DNA of 64,000 nt from positions 87,036 to 151,035 of the forward strand of contig CAWCKT010000009.1 of assembly GCA_963796155.1 (NCBI GenBank), in the 5' to 3' direction. The notes under the pieces are model-generated. The model made no database searches. It worked only from the letters and a program-made list of their open reading frames with translations, and had not been told where the DNA came from. The stretch is from AP-15 sp963796155 (GTDB taxonomy: Bacteria > Pseudomonadota > Alphaproteobacteria > ATCC43930 > CGMCC-115725). A program made the translations under genes and the position numbers. This document shows, one piece after another, positions 17,667-26,449 of the stretch. Each line of letters starts with the position of its first letter. Positions within the stretch are counted from its first letter, which is position 1.

Positions 17667-18053
17667 CTAGCGGTGCCCGCCGCCGCCATGCCCGAAGCCG
17701 CCAGCCATGCCATGAGCGAAATCGCCAGCGCCGGCATGGGCGAAACCGACACCACGATTGACGCCGCCAGCGATGCCACGGCCGAAGCCGTGGCCGAATT
17801 CGCGGTGCCCGCCATAGTAGGATCCATAGGCGCCGTAGGGTGAATATCCGTAATAACCATAGTCATAGGGCTCATAAGCGTCGCCCGCCACGGTACAGCC
17901 GTAGGTCGGATCGTATACCGACCCCGCCGGACACGTGTATTCGTCGGGATAGGATTGCGCGGCAGCCGGTTGCGATCCGGCAAATCCAGCCGTGGACAAC
18001 CCGATGCCGGTAGCCAACAAGATTACTTTGGTTGAAAATTTGCTGCGGGTCAT
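17667..18053 (-). CDS. Exported Gly/His/Tyr-rich protein
   Basis: A 128-residue protein with a strong ribosome-binding site (AAGGAGG, 6 bases before the ATG) and a signal peptide ending about residue 33 (AAAQS). The middle contains CPAGSVYDPTYGC, a short Cys-bracketed motif, then a Tyr/Gly-rich run (YDYGYYGYSPYGAYGSYYGG) and a His/Gly/Phe/Ala-rich tail (GHGFGRG, FGHGGGGHR). No domain is recognised; low-complexity tails of this kind are common in alphaproteobacterial envelope proteins. The good start signal makes it more credible than the surrounding debris. Confidence 0.65.
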   Translation of the reverse strand: MTRSKFSTKVILLATGIGLSTAGFAGSQPAAAQSYPDEYTCPAGSVYDPTYGCTVAGDAYEPYDYGYYGYSPYGAYGSYYGGHREFGHGFGRGIAGGVNRGVGFAHAGAGDFAHGMAGGFGHGGGGHR

Positions 18054-18748
18054 CGCAGCCTCCTTAGGGGATTCGCCCCATCAGTTTAAACCTATTCTAA
18101 AGTGGTAATTAAGCGATGAGCGGACAGGCTGCGCAAAGCATACCAGCCCCGCCCATCCGACCCGTTGCACATCGTCCGGACCAATCTAATCGCCGAAGCC
18201 AGACATCTGCCTGAGAAGCGGCGAAAGATTCTGCACACGTTGATCGAGCGCTTTGTGCCCCTGGCCTAGACTGCCGTGCCGGCGCGCCGCGCCGCCGTGG
18301 CGACGAGCCGCCGGTCACCGTAATGGTAAACCGCATTTACTGATTGACAGATTTTTCTATAAATGCTATTATGACAATCTTCTTTACAGATCGTTTGATG
18401 ACGCGCTACCCATGACACCCGGGTATTTGCACTTTTGTCAACGAGGAGACGGATCAGTGTTATCCCGCTGTTCCTTCGTTCGCTGCGCCACCGGAAGTCG
18501 AGGATTCCTGCGGCGGAAGAGCGCTCCGTCGCTGATAATTTCCTGTAAAAACAGCAGAAACAGCGGCGCGCCGTCGAGGAAAGGCGGGTTGGGAATACGG
18601 CGACAGTTTACTCGACGTTTCACAGCAGCTGCGTTTACCGTGTAGTGTCCCGCTCCACTCGCGGCTTCGTCGACTCCGGCTCCTCGCAATGACGCTCCGC
18701 GCGTTCCTTGTCATTGCGAGCGAAGCAATCTTTCGGCGGAAAGAGGGC
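18054..18748. other. Intergenic stretch between exported-protein gene and scpB
   Basis: About 695 bases without a convincing gene. A 35-codon frame at 18165-18269 reading LHIVRTNLIAEARHLPEKRR then LHTLIERFVPLA ends in a stop and could be the tail of a lost gene, but I cannot assign it. An AT-rich patch at 18345-18400 could hold a promoter. A strong inverted repeat lies at 18683-18720. Confidence 0.45.
18683..18720. repeat. Inverted repeat of the CGCAATGAC / GTCATTGCG family
   Basis: CTCGCAATGAC (18683-18693) and GTCATTGCGAG (18710-18720) are perfect 11-bp complements. The right arm continues CGAAGCAATC, the same dispersed element seen in reverse at 61690-61712, so this is a repeat family of the genome. 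It lies downstream of scpB. Confidence 0.6.
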
Positions 18749-19318
18749 CTACGTGATCTCGTCTGGCTGCTCGCTGCCGGTGGCCGCGGGGGCGAGATCG
18801 AGCAGCCCGGCGGCGCGCAACTCTTCGACCGCCGGCAACTCGTCAAGGCTCTCCAGACCGAAATGCCCGAGAAAGCCTTGTGTCGTCACCCAGAGGAGCG
18901 GACGGCCGGGGCCGGCGCGCCGGCCCTTGGGGCGCACCCAGCCCGCTTCCATCAAGGTGTCGATGGTGCCCCTGCCGAGGGCGACCCCGCGGATCTCCTC
19001 GATCTCGGCGCGGGTGACCGGCTGGTGATAGGCGATCACCGCAAGGGTCTCGACCGCCGCGCGCGACAGCTTCCTCGTGACCGGCCGCTCGATCCGCAAT
19101 CTGGCGGCGAGATCGGGTGCGGTGCGAAAGGCCCAGCCGGCGGCGAGACGGACGAGGTTGACGCCGCGCCCGGCATAGCCTTCGGCGAGCTCGCCGAGCA
19201 GGTTCCGCAGATCGGCCGCATCGTCGAGATGCCGTGCGAGGGCCGGCTCGTCGAGCGGCTCGGGCGCGGCGAACAGCAGCGCCTCGACCAGCCGCAACTG
19301 TTGCGCCCGCTCGCTCAC
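18749..19318 (-). CDS. scpB: Segregation and condensation protein ScpB
   Basis: Winged-helix subunit of the SMC-ScpAB chromosome condensation complex. The 189-residue protein shows VEALLFAAPEPL at the N-terminus, the conserved LSRAAVETLAVIAYHQPVTR and IEEIRGV, then LMEAGWVRPKGRR, standard for ScpB. It starts at a GTG overlapping the scpA stop as GTGA, so the two are translationally coupled. tatA would be expected next downstream but is absent. Confidence 0.95.
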   Translation of the reverse strand: MSERAQQLRLVEALLFAAPEPLDEPALARHLDDAADLRNLLGELAEGYAGRGVNLVRLAAGWAFRTAPDLAARLRIERPVTRKLSRAAVETLAVIAYHQPVTRAEIEEIRGVALGRGTIDTLMEAGWVRPKGRRAGPGRPLLWVTTQGFLGHFGLESLDELPAVEELRAAGLLDLAPAATGSEQPDEIT

Positions 19319-20088
19319 CTCGCCGGCCTATTGCCCGCCGCCGCGGGGCTGCGCAGATAGATCGGACCGAACGCCCGATCCTGGCGCAGCTCGATCCGGC
19401 CGCCACGCGCAAGCTCGAGCGTCGCGGCGAAGGTCGCCGCAAGGGCCGAACGGCGGAACACCTCGCCGCGCACCTCCTGCGGCAGAAAACTCGTCAACTC
19501 GCGCCAGTCGGGCACATGGCCGAGAAATCCTGCCAGATGCTTCAATGCATCATTCATCGAATGGAAGGCGGAGGGCTCGATGGTCAGCACCGCTGCGGTG
19601 CCGCGGCGGCGGCTCTCGCCATAGGCCTGCAACAGCTCGTAGAGGCCGAGCTGGTAAACCGGGACCGCGACGACCGCCAGCCCTTCCGGCGCACCGCGCA
19701 AGAAGAAGTCGTGGCCAAGCCGCGGGCGAGCCATCAGCCGGGCGCCGGCCGTCTGCATTGCCTCGAGCAATCGCAGCCGGCGCTCCAGCACCGCAGCGAG
19801 CTCGGCGGCACTCGGTTCGTCATCCTCCGGCGGCTGCGGCAACAAGAGCCGCGACTTCAGATAGGCGAGCCACGCCGCCATCACCAGGTAGTCGGCGGCG
19901 ATCTCGAGGCGCAACGTCCGCTGACGAGCGATGAAGGCAAGGTACTGATCGGCAAGGGCCAGGATCGAGATCTTGCCGAGATCGACCTTCTGCTCGCGGG
20001 CCAGCGCCAGCAACAGATCGATCGGCCCCTCATACCCGTCGAGTTCGAGCACGAGCTGTTCGGGCTCGCGGGTACGCTCCGGTTTCAT
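19315..20088 (-). CDS. scpA: Segregation and condensation protein ScpA
   Basis: Kleisin subunit bridging SMC heads. 257 residues. The N-terminal motif LDGYEGPIDLLLALAREQKVDL and AADYLVMAAWLAYLKSRLLLP are diagnostic; the C-terminal winged helix follows after FHSMNDALKHLAGFLGH. I chose the ATG at 20088 (MKPERTREPEQL), which overlaps the stop of the protease gene as ATGA; the longer open frame upstream is inside that gene. Confidence 0.95.
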   Translation of the reverse strand: MKPERTREPEQLVLELDGYEGPIDLLLALAREQKVDLGKISILALADQYLAFIARQRTLRLEIAADYLVMAAWLAYLKSRLLLPQPPEDDEPSAAELAAVLERRLRLLEAMQTAGARLMARPRLGHDFFLRGAPEGLAVVAVPVYQLGLYELLQAYGESRRRGTAAVLTIEPSAFHSMNDALKHLAGFLGHVPDWRELTSFLPQEVRGEVFRRSALAATFAATLELARGGRIELRQDRAFGPIYLRSPAAAGNRPAR

Positions 20089-20786
20089 CCGCTCTGCCCG
20101 GTGATCGCCAGCACGAAGCGAATCAGCGCCTCGGTGGGCGCGCCGATCAGCCACGCGAGAATATTGAGATTGTGTCCCGTCTGCGCGCCGACATAGGGCA
20201 GCACGAACAGAAACAACAATAGAATTAGCATGCCGTAGCGCTCGAGTCGCGCCAAGGGGAGAGCGAGCGCGTCGGGCAGCAGCCCGACCGCCACCCTTCC
20301 GCCGTCCAGGGGCGGCAACGGCAACATGTTGAAGACGCAGAGCACCGCATTGATCTGGATCGAATGAACCAGATTCGCCGCGAGCCACTCCGCCGGGCTC
20401 GCCGGCACCAGATCCAGCCCGTAGAACAGTAGCGAGGAGACGATCGCGAGCAGCACGTTGGTGGCGGGCCCGGCAAGTGCCACCCACACCATGTCGCGCC
20501 GCGGCCTGTCGAGCCGCCGGAAATTGACCGGCACCGGTTTCGCATAGCCGAACAGAAAGGGCGAGCGGATCAGGATCAGCAGAGCCGGCAGGATGATCGT
20601 GCCGAACCGGTCGATATGTTTGAACGGATTGAAGGTGACCCGCCCCGCGCGCCAGGCGGTGTCGTCACCGAAGTGGTAGGCGATAAATCCGTGCGCTGCC
20701 TCGTGGAAGGTCACCGCGAAGACGACCGGCAGTATCCAAGTGCTCGCCTCATAGAGGGCCGCGGCCAAGCCGCCCGTCGGATTCAC
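20085..20786 (-). CDS. Site-2-protease (M50) family membrane metalloprotease
   Basis: A 233-residue intramembrane protease of the short rhomboid-like Zn type. The zinc site is TFHEAAHGFIAYHFGD (HExxH) and the second motif NMLPLPPLDGGR supplies the third ligand. Five to six membrane segments are visible (for example WILPVVFAVTF, MVWVALAGPATNVLLAIV, ERYGMLILLLFLFVL). It starts at GTG overlapping the nagZ stop and ends overlapping scpA; this nagZ-M50-scpA-scpB order is typical of alphaproteobacteria. Its substrate is not known. Confidence 0.92.
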   Translation of the reverse strand: MNPTGGLAAALYEASTWILPVVFAVTFHEAAHGFIAYHFGDDTAWRAGRVTFNPFKHIDRFGTIILPALLILIRSPFLFGYAKPVPVNFRRLDRPRRDMVWVALAGPATNVLLAIVSSLLFYGLDLVPASPAEWLAANLVHSIQINAVLCVFNMLPLPPLDGGRVAVGLLPDALALPLARLERYGMLILLLFLFVLPYVGAQTGHNLNILAWLIGAPTEALIRFVLAITGQSG

Positions 20787-21847
20787 GGCTCAGCAGTCCC
20801 CGAAATTGCTCGACCGGCCAACAGGGAATCGAAGCGCGCCTCGGCTTCGCGCCGGTCGAAGCTCCTGGGCTCAGAGCCGCGGCGCAGTGCCTCGGCTTGC
20901 GCCATGCACGTTGCCGTACGGGTGGAAACCAGCCCCGCCGCCGCGACGATCGCCTCCATCTCGCGGCGGTTGCCATTACAATGCAGCACGAGATCGCAGC
21001 CGGCGGCGAGGGCGCGGCGCGCCCGTTCGTCGATTTCTCCGCCGAGCGCCCGCATCGACAGATCGTCGGAGACGAGGATGCCGTCGAAGCCGATCGCGCC
21101 GCGGATCACCTCCGCGATCACGCGCTCGGAGAGGGTCGCTGGTGCTTTGGGATCGATTGCCATGTAGACGATATGGGCAGTCATCGCCCAGGGCATACCG
21201 GCGAGCGCACGAAACGGCGCAAAATCGGTACGCGAGAGTTCCTCGACCCCGGCCTCGACCACCGGGCAAGCGAAATGGCTGTCGACGCCGGCGCGCCCGT
21301 GGCCGGGGATATGCTTGATGACCGGCAGCACGCCGCCCTCGAGCAGCCCGTTGCAGACCGCTCGACCGAGGCTTGCGACGCGCCGCGGCTCGGTTCCATA
21401 AGCCCGGTCGCCGATCACCGGGTCCGCGCCAGGGACCGGAAGATCGAGCACCGGCAGGCACCCAACGGTGATGTCGAGATCGCGGAGATCGTCCGCGATC
21501 AGTCGTGCGACGAGCTGGGCCGCCGCCTCGGCCTGCGGGTCCGGCAATGATCCGAGGCGGCCGGCCGACGGGTAGAGGTGCCAGTGCGGCGGCCTGAGGC
21601 GAGCCACCTGTCCGCCCTCCTGGTCGATCAGGATCGGCGCATCGTTGCGCCCGATCGCCTCGCGCAGCGATGCCACCAGTTCGCGGACCTGGTCGGGAGA
21701 GCGGCAGTTGCGCCGGAAGAGGATGAAACCGGCCGGATCGGCAGCGCCGAAGAAGCGGCGTTCATCCTCGCTCAGCTGCTCGCCGGCGCAGCCCAGAATG
21801 ACCGCTCGCGGCGCGCTGCGGAGCGCGGCAGCCGCCTCATCGGGCAA
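20783..21847 (-). CDS. nagZ: Beta-N-acetylhexosaminidase, glycoside hydrolase family 3
   Basis: Removes GlcNAc from anhydromuropeptides in cytoplasmic cell-wall recycling. The 354-residue protein has KHIPGHGRAGVDSHFACPVV (the NagZ loop with its catalytic His) and the nucleophile Asp in ILVSDDLSMRAL. The N-terminal strand is RAVILGCAG, and PILIDQEGGQVARL is also typical. The start is a TTG (MPDEAAAALRS) inside the overlap with the SPOR gene. Recycling products feed beta-lactamase induction in some species, but no ampR or ampG is present here. Confidence 0.95.
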   Translation of the reverse strand: MPDEAAAALRSAPRAVILGCAGEQLSEDERRFFGAADPAGFILFRRNCRSPDQVRELVASLREAIGRNDAPILIDQEGGQVARLRPPHWHLYPSAGRLGSLPDPQAEAAAQLVARLIADDLRDLDITVGCLPVLDLPVPGADPVIGDRAYGTEPRRVASLGRAVCNGLLEGGVLPVIKHIPGHGRAGVDSHFACPVVEAGVEELSRTDFAPFRALAGMPWAMTAHIVYMAIDPKAPATLSERVIAEVIRGAIGFDGILVSDDLSMRALGGEIDERARRALAAGCDLVLHCNGNRREMEAIVAAAGLVSTRTATCMAQAEALRRGSEPRSFDRREAEARFDSLLAGRAISGTAEP

Positions 21848-22637
21848 TGATGCACCCGATATTGCGCTGCTTCAGTTCGTCGCAGATCCGCCCGGCAGCA
21901 GCCGGGTCCGCAACCGGTCCCGTCTCGATGCGGTAGTAGATCCCCTTATCGCCGAGATCGGCCCGGATCGGCGTCGCCGAGAGGCTGCCGAGCAAGTCGG
22001 GATTCTTGCGCTTGATCCGCTCCCACTCCTGACGGGCGGCTTCCTCGCTGCGCACCGAACCAAGCTGCAGCCGGGTTCCGCCCGACTTCGCCGGTAATTG
22101 AGCCGATGCCGGCTTCGGCGATCCCTGTGCCGCCTGGTTGGTCGGCGTGGCGGGCTGTTGCTGGGGTGGACTCGCCAGGGCGGCCGCCGGCGTGTTCACC
22201 GGCGCGCCGGCCGCCGGCGGTGCGGCTGCCGCGAGCTGCGGCGTCTCGGCTTGCGCCGGCGGGGCCGGCGGCGGTGCGGGCCGCGGCATCGGCTTCTCCG
22301 GCGGCGGCAGCAGGTGCTCGACCACGGGTCGCGTCGGGTTGTAGATCAGCTTGTCCCGGTCGGGGATCTCCATGCCGCCGGGCCGCTCCGGCTTGACTTT
22401 TGTCGGATGCTCGTCGGCGCGGATCAATGGGACCTCGCCGCTCGCGCGGTCGCCGCCCGCATGCCGCGTCCCCTCGACATAGGCGAACCACAGACCGCCG
22501 CCGAACAGCCCCATCACGAGAAGAACGAGCATCGTCGCGAACACCCGGCGCGGCCGCTGCTGGGGTTCTCCGCCGTGCGGATCGGCGAAGAGCTCGGGCC
22601 GCCGATCGGGATCGACCGGTCCGAGATGATAGGACAT
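21837..22637 (-). CDS. SPOR-domain membrane protein
   Basis: A 266-residue bitopic protein: short cytoplasmic N-terminus, membrane helix at about residues 32-53 (VFATMLVLLVMGLFGGGLWFAY), a long Pro/Ala/Gln-rich periplasmic linker, and a C-terminal SPOR domain beginning TRLQLGSVRSEEAARQEWERI and ending ICDELKQRNIGCIIAR. SPOR domains bind denuded glycan at the division septum. It lies between argS (2-base gap) and nagZ (overlap), the usual place for this gene. Confidence 0.9.
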   Translation of the reverse strand: MSYHLGPVDPDRRPELFADPHGGEPQQRPRRVFATMLVLLVMGLFGGGLWFAYVEGTRHAGGDRASGEVPLIRADEHPTKVKPERPGGMEIPDRDKLIYNPTRPVVEHLLPPPEKPMPRPAPPPAPPAQAETPQLAAAAPPAAGAPVNTPAAALASPPQQQPATPTNQAAQGSPKPASAQLPAKSGGTRLQLGSVRSEEAARQEWERIKRKNPDLLGSLSATPIRADLGDKGIYYRIETGPVADPAAAGRICDELKQRNIGCIIAR

Positions 22638-22639
22638 GA

Positions 22640-24421
22640 CTACATCTCCTGCACCGGCTCGACGCCGATGACCTCAAGGCCGGAGGCGATGACGATCGCG
22701 ACGCCGCGGACGAGAGCGAGCCGCGCGCGGGTCAGCGCCGGATCGGCAGCGACGATGAAGCGCAAGGTCGCCTCGTCCTTGCCCTTGTTCCACAGCATGT
22801 GGAACTGCGCCGCCACCTCCTGCAGAAAGAACGCGACGCGGTGCGGCTCGTGCGCTTCGGCAGCGCCCTCGACGAGCCGAGGCCAGCCGGCGAGCTGACG
22901 GATCAATGCCAGTTCAGCCGGGTCGTCCAGCTTTTCGAGCGGCGCTCCCGACAACGCTGCGTCCGACAGGTCGTCCTCAGGAAACTCGTCGACCGCATGG
23001 CGCATGACGGATGCAGCGCGGGCATGGGCGTATTGCACATAAAAGACCGGGTTGTCCTTTGTCTGCTCGGTGACCTTGGCGAAGTCGAATTCCAGAGCCT
23101 GGTCATTCCGGCGCGTCAGCATCATGAAACGGAAGACATCCTTGCCGACCTCGTCGACGACCTCGCGCAGGGTAACGAACGTGCCGGCCCGCTTCGACAT
23201 GCGCACCGGCTCGCCCTTGTCGAACAAATTCACAAACTGATAGATCTTGAGGTCGAGCGATGCTGCACCACCCGTCACCGCTCGCACCGCAGCCTGCGTG
23301 CGCCTCACATAACCAGCGTGGTCGGCACCCCACAGGTCGACCAGCTTCTTAAAGCCGCGGCGAAACTTGTCCCGATGATAGGCAATGTCGCTCGCGAAAT
23401 AGGTCAACGAGCCGTCCGATTTTCTGAGCGGACGATCGACGTCGTCGCCGAATTGGGTGGCACGAAACAACACAAGAGTCCGGGGCTCCCAATCGTCCGG
23501 CGGCGGTTTGCCCTTGGGCGGCTCCAGAACACCCGTGTAGATGAGCCCTTGCCGTTCCAACTCGGCGAGACACTCGTCGACCGCCCCTTCCTCGACCAGC
23601 GCTCGCTCGGAGACGAACACGTCATAGTGTACGCCGAGCGAGGCGAGGTCGGCGCGGATCAGCCCCATCATCTGCGCGACCGCAAACTCGCGAACCGGAT
23701 CGAGCCACTCTTCCTCCTGCCGGCCGAGCCATTTGCGCCCGTCCCGCGCGGCGAGCGCGCGGCCGGTTTCGGCGAGGTATTCGCCGGGATAAAACCCTTC
23801 GGGGATCGGTCCGATCGTCTCTCCGAGCGCCTCGCGATAGCGCAGATAGGCCGAGCGGGCGAGGATATCGACCTGGGCGCCGGCATCGTTGATGTAATAC
23901 TCGCGCTGGACGCTGAACCCGGCCTTGCCGAGCAGCCGGGCGAGCGCATCCCCGACCACCGCACCGCGGCCGTGCCCGACATGCATCGGCCCTGTTGGGT
24001 TGACCGAAACAAACTCTAGATTGACGCGCTCGCCGCGGCCGATCGGCAAATCGCCGAAGGCGGTGCCGGCCTGCACGATGGCGCGCAGCTGGGCGTGCCA
24101 GACCTCGGGAGCCAGTCTGATGTTGATGAAGCCCGGCCTTGCCGCAGCCGCGGAAAAACCGCAGCCGCGGTAATCGCCGGTGACCAACTCGCGCCCGGCG
24201 AGCGCGGCCGCGATCCGCTCGGCAAGCGCCATCGGGTTCTCTTTGAGCGATCTCGCCAGCACCATCGCTGCGTTGGTCGCGAGGTCGCCATGCGCCGGAT
24301 CGCGCGGCGGCTCGACCGTGATCCGGTCGAAATCGAGGACCGGCGGCACCCCCCCACTCGCCGCCAGCTCCTCTATCGCGGCCACGACGAGGCGACGGAA
24401 ATCGCCGAAGATATTGGTCAT
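22640..24421 (-). CDS. argS: Arginine-tRNA ligase
   Basis: Charges tRNA-Arg. 593 residues. The N-terminal tRNA-binding domain begins MTNIFGDFRRLVVAAIEEL; the class I HIGH motif is in NPTGPMHVGHGRGAVVGDAL, and the KMSKS equivalent is VRMSKRAGTFVTL. The C-terminal DALR anticodon domain (VQYAHARAASVMRH) is intact. I placed the start at 24421, where ATG overlaps the dgt stop as ATGA. The apparently longer open frame that runs on into dgt is an artefact of the frameshift in that gene. Confidence 0.96.
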   Translation of the reverse strand: MTNIFGDFRRLVVAAIEELAASGGVPPVLDFDRITVEPPRDPAHGDLATNAAMVLARSLKENPMALAERIAAALAGRELVTGDYRGCGFSAAAARPGFINIRLAPEVWHAQLRAIVQAGTAFGDLPIGRGERVNLEFVSVNPTGPMHVGHGRGAVVGDALARLLGKAGFSVQREYYINDAGAQVDILARSAYLRYREALGETIGPIPEGFYPGEYLAETGRALAARDGRKWLGRQEEEWLDPVREFAVAQMMGLIRADLASLGVHYDVFVSERALVEEGAVDECLAELERQGLIYTGVLEPPKGKPPPDDWEPRTLVLFRATQFGDDVDRPLRKSDGSLTYFASDIAYHRDKFRRGFKKLVDLWGADHAGYVRRTQAAVRAVTGGAASLDLKIYQFVNLFDKGEPVRMSKRAGTFVTLREVVDEVGKDVFRFMMLTRRNDQALEFDFAKVTEQTKDNPVFYVQYAHARAASVMRHAVDEFPEDDLSDAALSGAPLEKLDDPAELALIRQLAGWPRLVEGAAEAHEPHRVAFFLQEVAAQFHMLWNKGKDEATLRFIVAADPALTRARLALVRGVAIVIASGLEVIGVEPVQEM

Positions 24422-25597
24422 GTCGGGGCGTAGGTATCGAACAGGCGATGATGCTCGTCGAGCGCGAAGCGATCGGTCATCCCGGCGAGGTAGTCGGCCG
24501 CGACCCGCGCGGTTTGCGGGTCGTCGGGACCGGCGGCGAGCTGGCGCCACTCGCTCGGCAGGCACTGCGGCTCGACGAGATAGAGCGCGAACAGGTCGTG
24601 GACCACGCGGTGCGCCTTCGAGCTCATTCGGTTGACGCGATAGTGCCGGTACATCCGCTCGAGCAGGAAATCCTTGAGCGCCCGGTCGTTGCGCCGCATC
24701 TCGGCGGAGAAGGCGACGACGGGCGCGCCAAGCGCCCGGACCTCGTCGGCCGATGTGACCCCGCTCGCGGCGAGCCGCGACCGGGTCTCGCCGATCAGAT
24801 CGCCGACCATTCGATCGATCAGCCGGCGGATCGCTTCGTGGATCAGGCGTGACTCCTCGAGCCCCGGATAGCGCGAAGCGACCCATTGGAAGACCGGCCC
24901 GACGAGCGGCACGTCGCCGAGGTCGGCGACCGGGAACAGCCCGGCGCGCAAGCCGTCGTCGATATCGTGGTTGTTGTAGGCGATGTCGTCGGCAAGGGCC
25001 GCAACCTGCGCCTCGGCGCTCGGAAACGTATCGAGGGCAAGCGGATGGTGCCTGTCGTACTCGGCGATCGTCGGCGGGAGCGGCCGGTCGATGCCGGGGC
25101 CGCGACAGCGGCCCGTTGTGCTTGACGGTCCCTTCGAGCGCTTCCCAGGTCAGGTTAAGGCCGTCGAACTCGGCATAACGACGTTCGAGCCGGGTCAGGA
25201 TCCGCAACGTCTGTTCATTGTGCGAAAACCCGCCGAAGCGGGCCATCTCGGCGTTGAGCGCCTCCTCCCCGGCATGGCCGAACGGGGTGTGCCCGAGATC
25301 ATGGGCGAGCGCCAGGGTCTCGGCGAGATCCTCGTCGAGGCCGAGCGCGCGGCTGATCGTGCGGGCAATTTGCGCCACCTCCAGGCTGTGCGTCAGCCGC
25401 GTGCGGTAATGGTCGCCCTCGTGATAGACGAAGACCTGCGTCTTGTGGGTCAGCCGGCGAAAAGCGGTCGAATGGATGATGCGGTCGCGGTCGCGCTGAA
25501 ACGGCGAGCGCATCGAATGCTCGGGTTCCGGATGGAGCCGCCCGCGGGTCTCCTCCGGCTTCGACGCATAGGGCGCCAGCGGTCGGACCATCGGCAA
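24418..25597 (-). CDS. dgt: Deoxyguanosinetriphosphate triphosphohydrolase-like protein, with a frameshift
   Basis: HD-domain dNTPase that breaks dNTPs to nucleoside and triphosphate. The N-terminal half has SPFQRDRDRIIHSTAFRRL, HKTQVF, TRLTHSLEVAQIARTI and LALAHDLGHTPFGHAGE (the HD ligands), ending VKHNGPL. The second half (LRAGLFPVADLGDVPLVGP to the stop at 24418) is in another frame, reached through LPPTIAEYD. One extra base in the run at about 25085-25110 explains the break. All active-site residues lie before it. As dgt and argS overlap (ATGA), a true frameshift would also disturb coupling to argS. Confidence 0.88.
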
Positions 25598-25739
25598 ACC
25601 CTACGCCGCACCAGCCGCAGCGTCCATCCCCGAGGCAAAACCTAAGCGGACCGCGGCGCCGCAACGGCTGGCGCTCGGCTTACGGGCAACCACGAAGCCG
25701 CGCGATTCGGGTTGACGACCGTCATCGGCAAAGGCACGA

Positions 25740-25762
25740 TTAGCTAGGTTAGCTAGGATCTA
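25740..25762. promoter_or_regulatory. Repeated TTAGCTAGG element upstream of Phd/VapC module
   Basis: TTAGCTAGG occurs twice in direct repeat (25740-25748, 25749-25757) and is followed by ATCTAGCGG, directly before the antitoxin start at 25769. Each unit contains the palindromes AGCT and CTAG. Phd-type antitoxins bind such operators to repress their own operon, so this is a likely operator. Confidence 0.5.
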
Positions 25763-25768
25763 GCGGTA

Positions 25769-26014
25769 ATGGCTGAAATCGTCAACATGCACCAGGCGAA
25801 AACTTCGTTGTCCCGGCTCGTCGAGCGCGCCCTTGCCGGCGAAGAAGTCGTGATCGCCCGCAATGGCGAGCCCTTGGTCAAGCTCGTGCCCGTACCGAAG
25901 GAACGCAAGCCGCGGGTGCCCGGGCGCTACAAGGGCCAGATCTGGATCGCCCCGGATTGTTTCGAGCCGATGAGCGAGGAGGAGTTGGATCTTTGGGAGA
26001 AATGGGATCCCTAA
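25769..26014 (+). CDS. Phd/YefM family antitoxin
   Basis: An 81-residue DNA-binding antitoxin. MAEIVNMHQAKTSLSRLVER is the classic Phd N-terminus (VNxxxAKTxLSxLL), followed by GEEVVIARNGEPLVKLVPV, and an acidic C-terminal tail (FEPMSEEELDLWEKW) expected to wrap and block the toxin. Its TAA stop is followed immediately by the GTG start of the PIN toxin. It represses its own promoter in characterised relatives. Confidence 0.92.
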   Translation: MAEIVNMHQAKTSLSRLVERALAGEEVVIARNGEPLVKLVPVPKERKPRVPGRYKGQIWIAPDCFEPMSEEELDLWEKWDP

Positions 26015-26389
26015 GTGCGGCTCTTGGTCGATAGCCATGCCTTTCTTTGGTGGTCGGAAGCATCGCCCCACCTCAGTCGCGCCGCTCGTACCGCAATCGC
26101 CGATCCGGCAAATGAGGTGATGATCAGCGTTGCCGCTCTCTGGGAGCTCACTATCAAGGTATCGTCCGGAAAGCTGAATTTACCGGAGGACCTCGAGATG
26201 ATGGTGATCAGTCACCAATTTTCCGTTCTTCCAATCACATTTCGGCATCTCCGCCACCTCGCAATATTGCCACGCCGTCATAGAGACCCGTTCGATCGGA
26301 TGATGGTTGCGCAGGCACTCGCCGAGGGCATCCCGATCGCCACCAGCGACCGGGTTTTCGCTTCCTACGGCGTGCAAATACTCTGGTAA
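26015..26389 (+). CDS. vapC: VapC-type PIN-domain ribonuclease toxin
   Basis: A 124-residue PIN-domain endoribonuclease. The first acidic residue is in RLLVDSHAFLWW, the second in AALWELTIKV, and the third cluster is HRDPFDRMMVAQA with the final IATSDRVFASYG; these four acidic positions form the Mg-binding site. It starts at GTG directly abutting the antitoxin stop. A second module of the same class but different sequence is at 61541-62400. Confidence 0.92.
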   Translation: MRLLVDSHAFLWWSEASPHLSRAARTAIADPANEVMISVAALWELTIKVSSGKLNLPEDLEMMVISHQFSVLPITFRHLRHLAILPRRHRDPFDRMMVAQALAEGIPIATSDRVFASYGVQILW

Positions 26390-26449
26390 CGCCCCTATTC
26401 CGCGCCGCGACCGCCTCTCGCAGGGTGGCGGGCGGAAGACTTTCGACGG

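Noticed and set aside
14019..18748. A hidden tatA gene in the gap
   Set aside because: No frame on either strand gives the short membrane helix followed by the FGxxKLPELGR-type motif.
22640..25597. A single 985-codon frame joining dGTPase and arginyl-tRNA synthetase
   Set aside because: The middle part is not protein-like; it exists because the frameshift in dgt drops the N-terminal half into the argS frame. dgt and argS are separate genes overlapping by ATGA.
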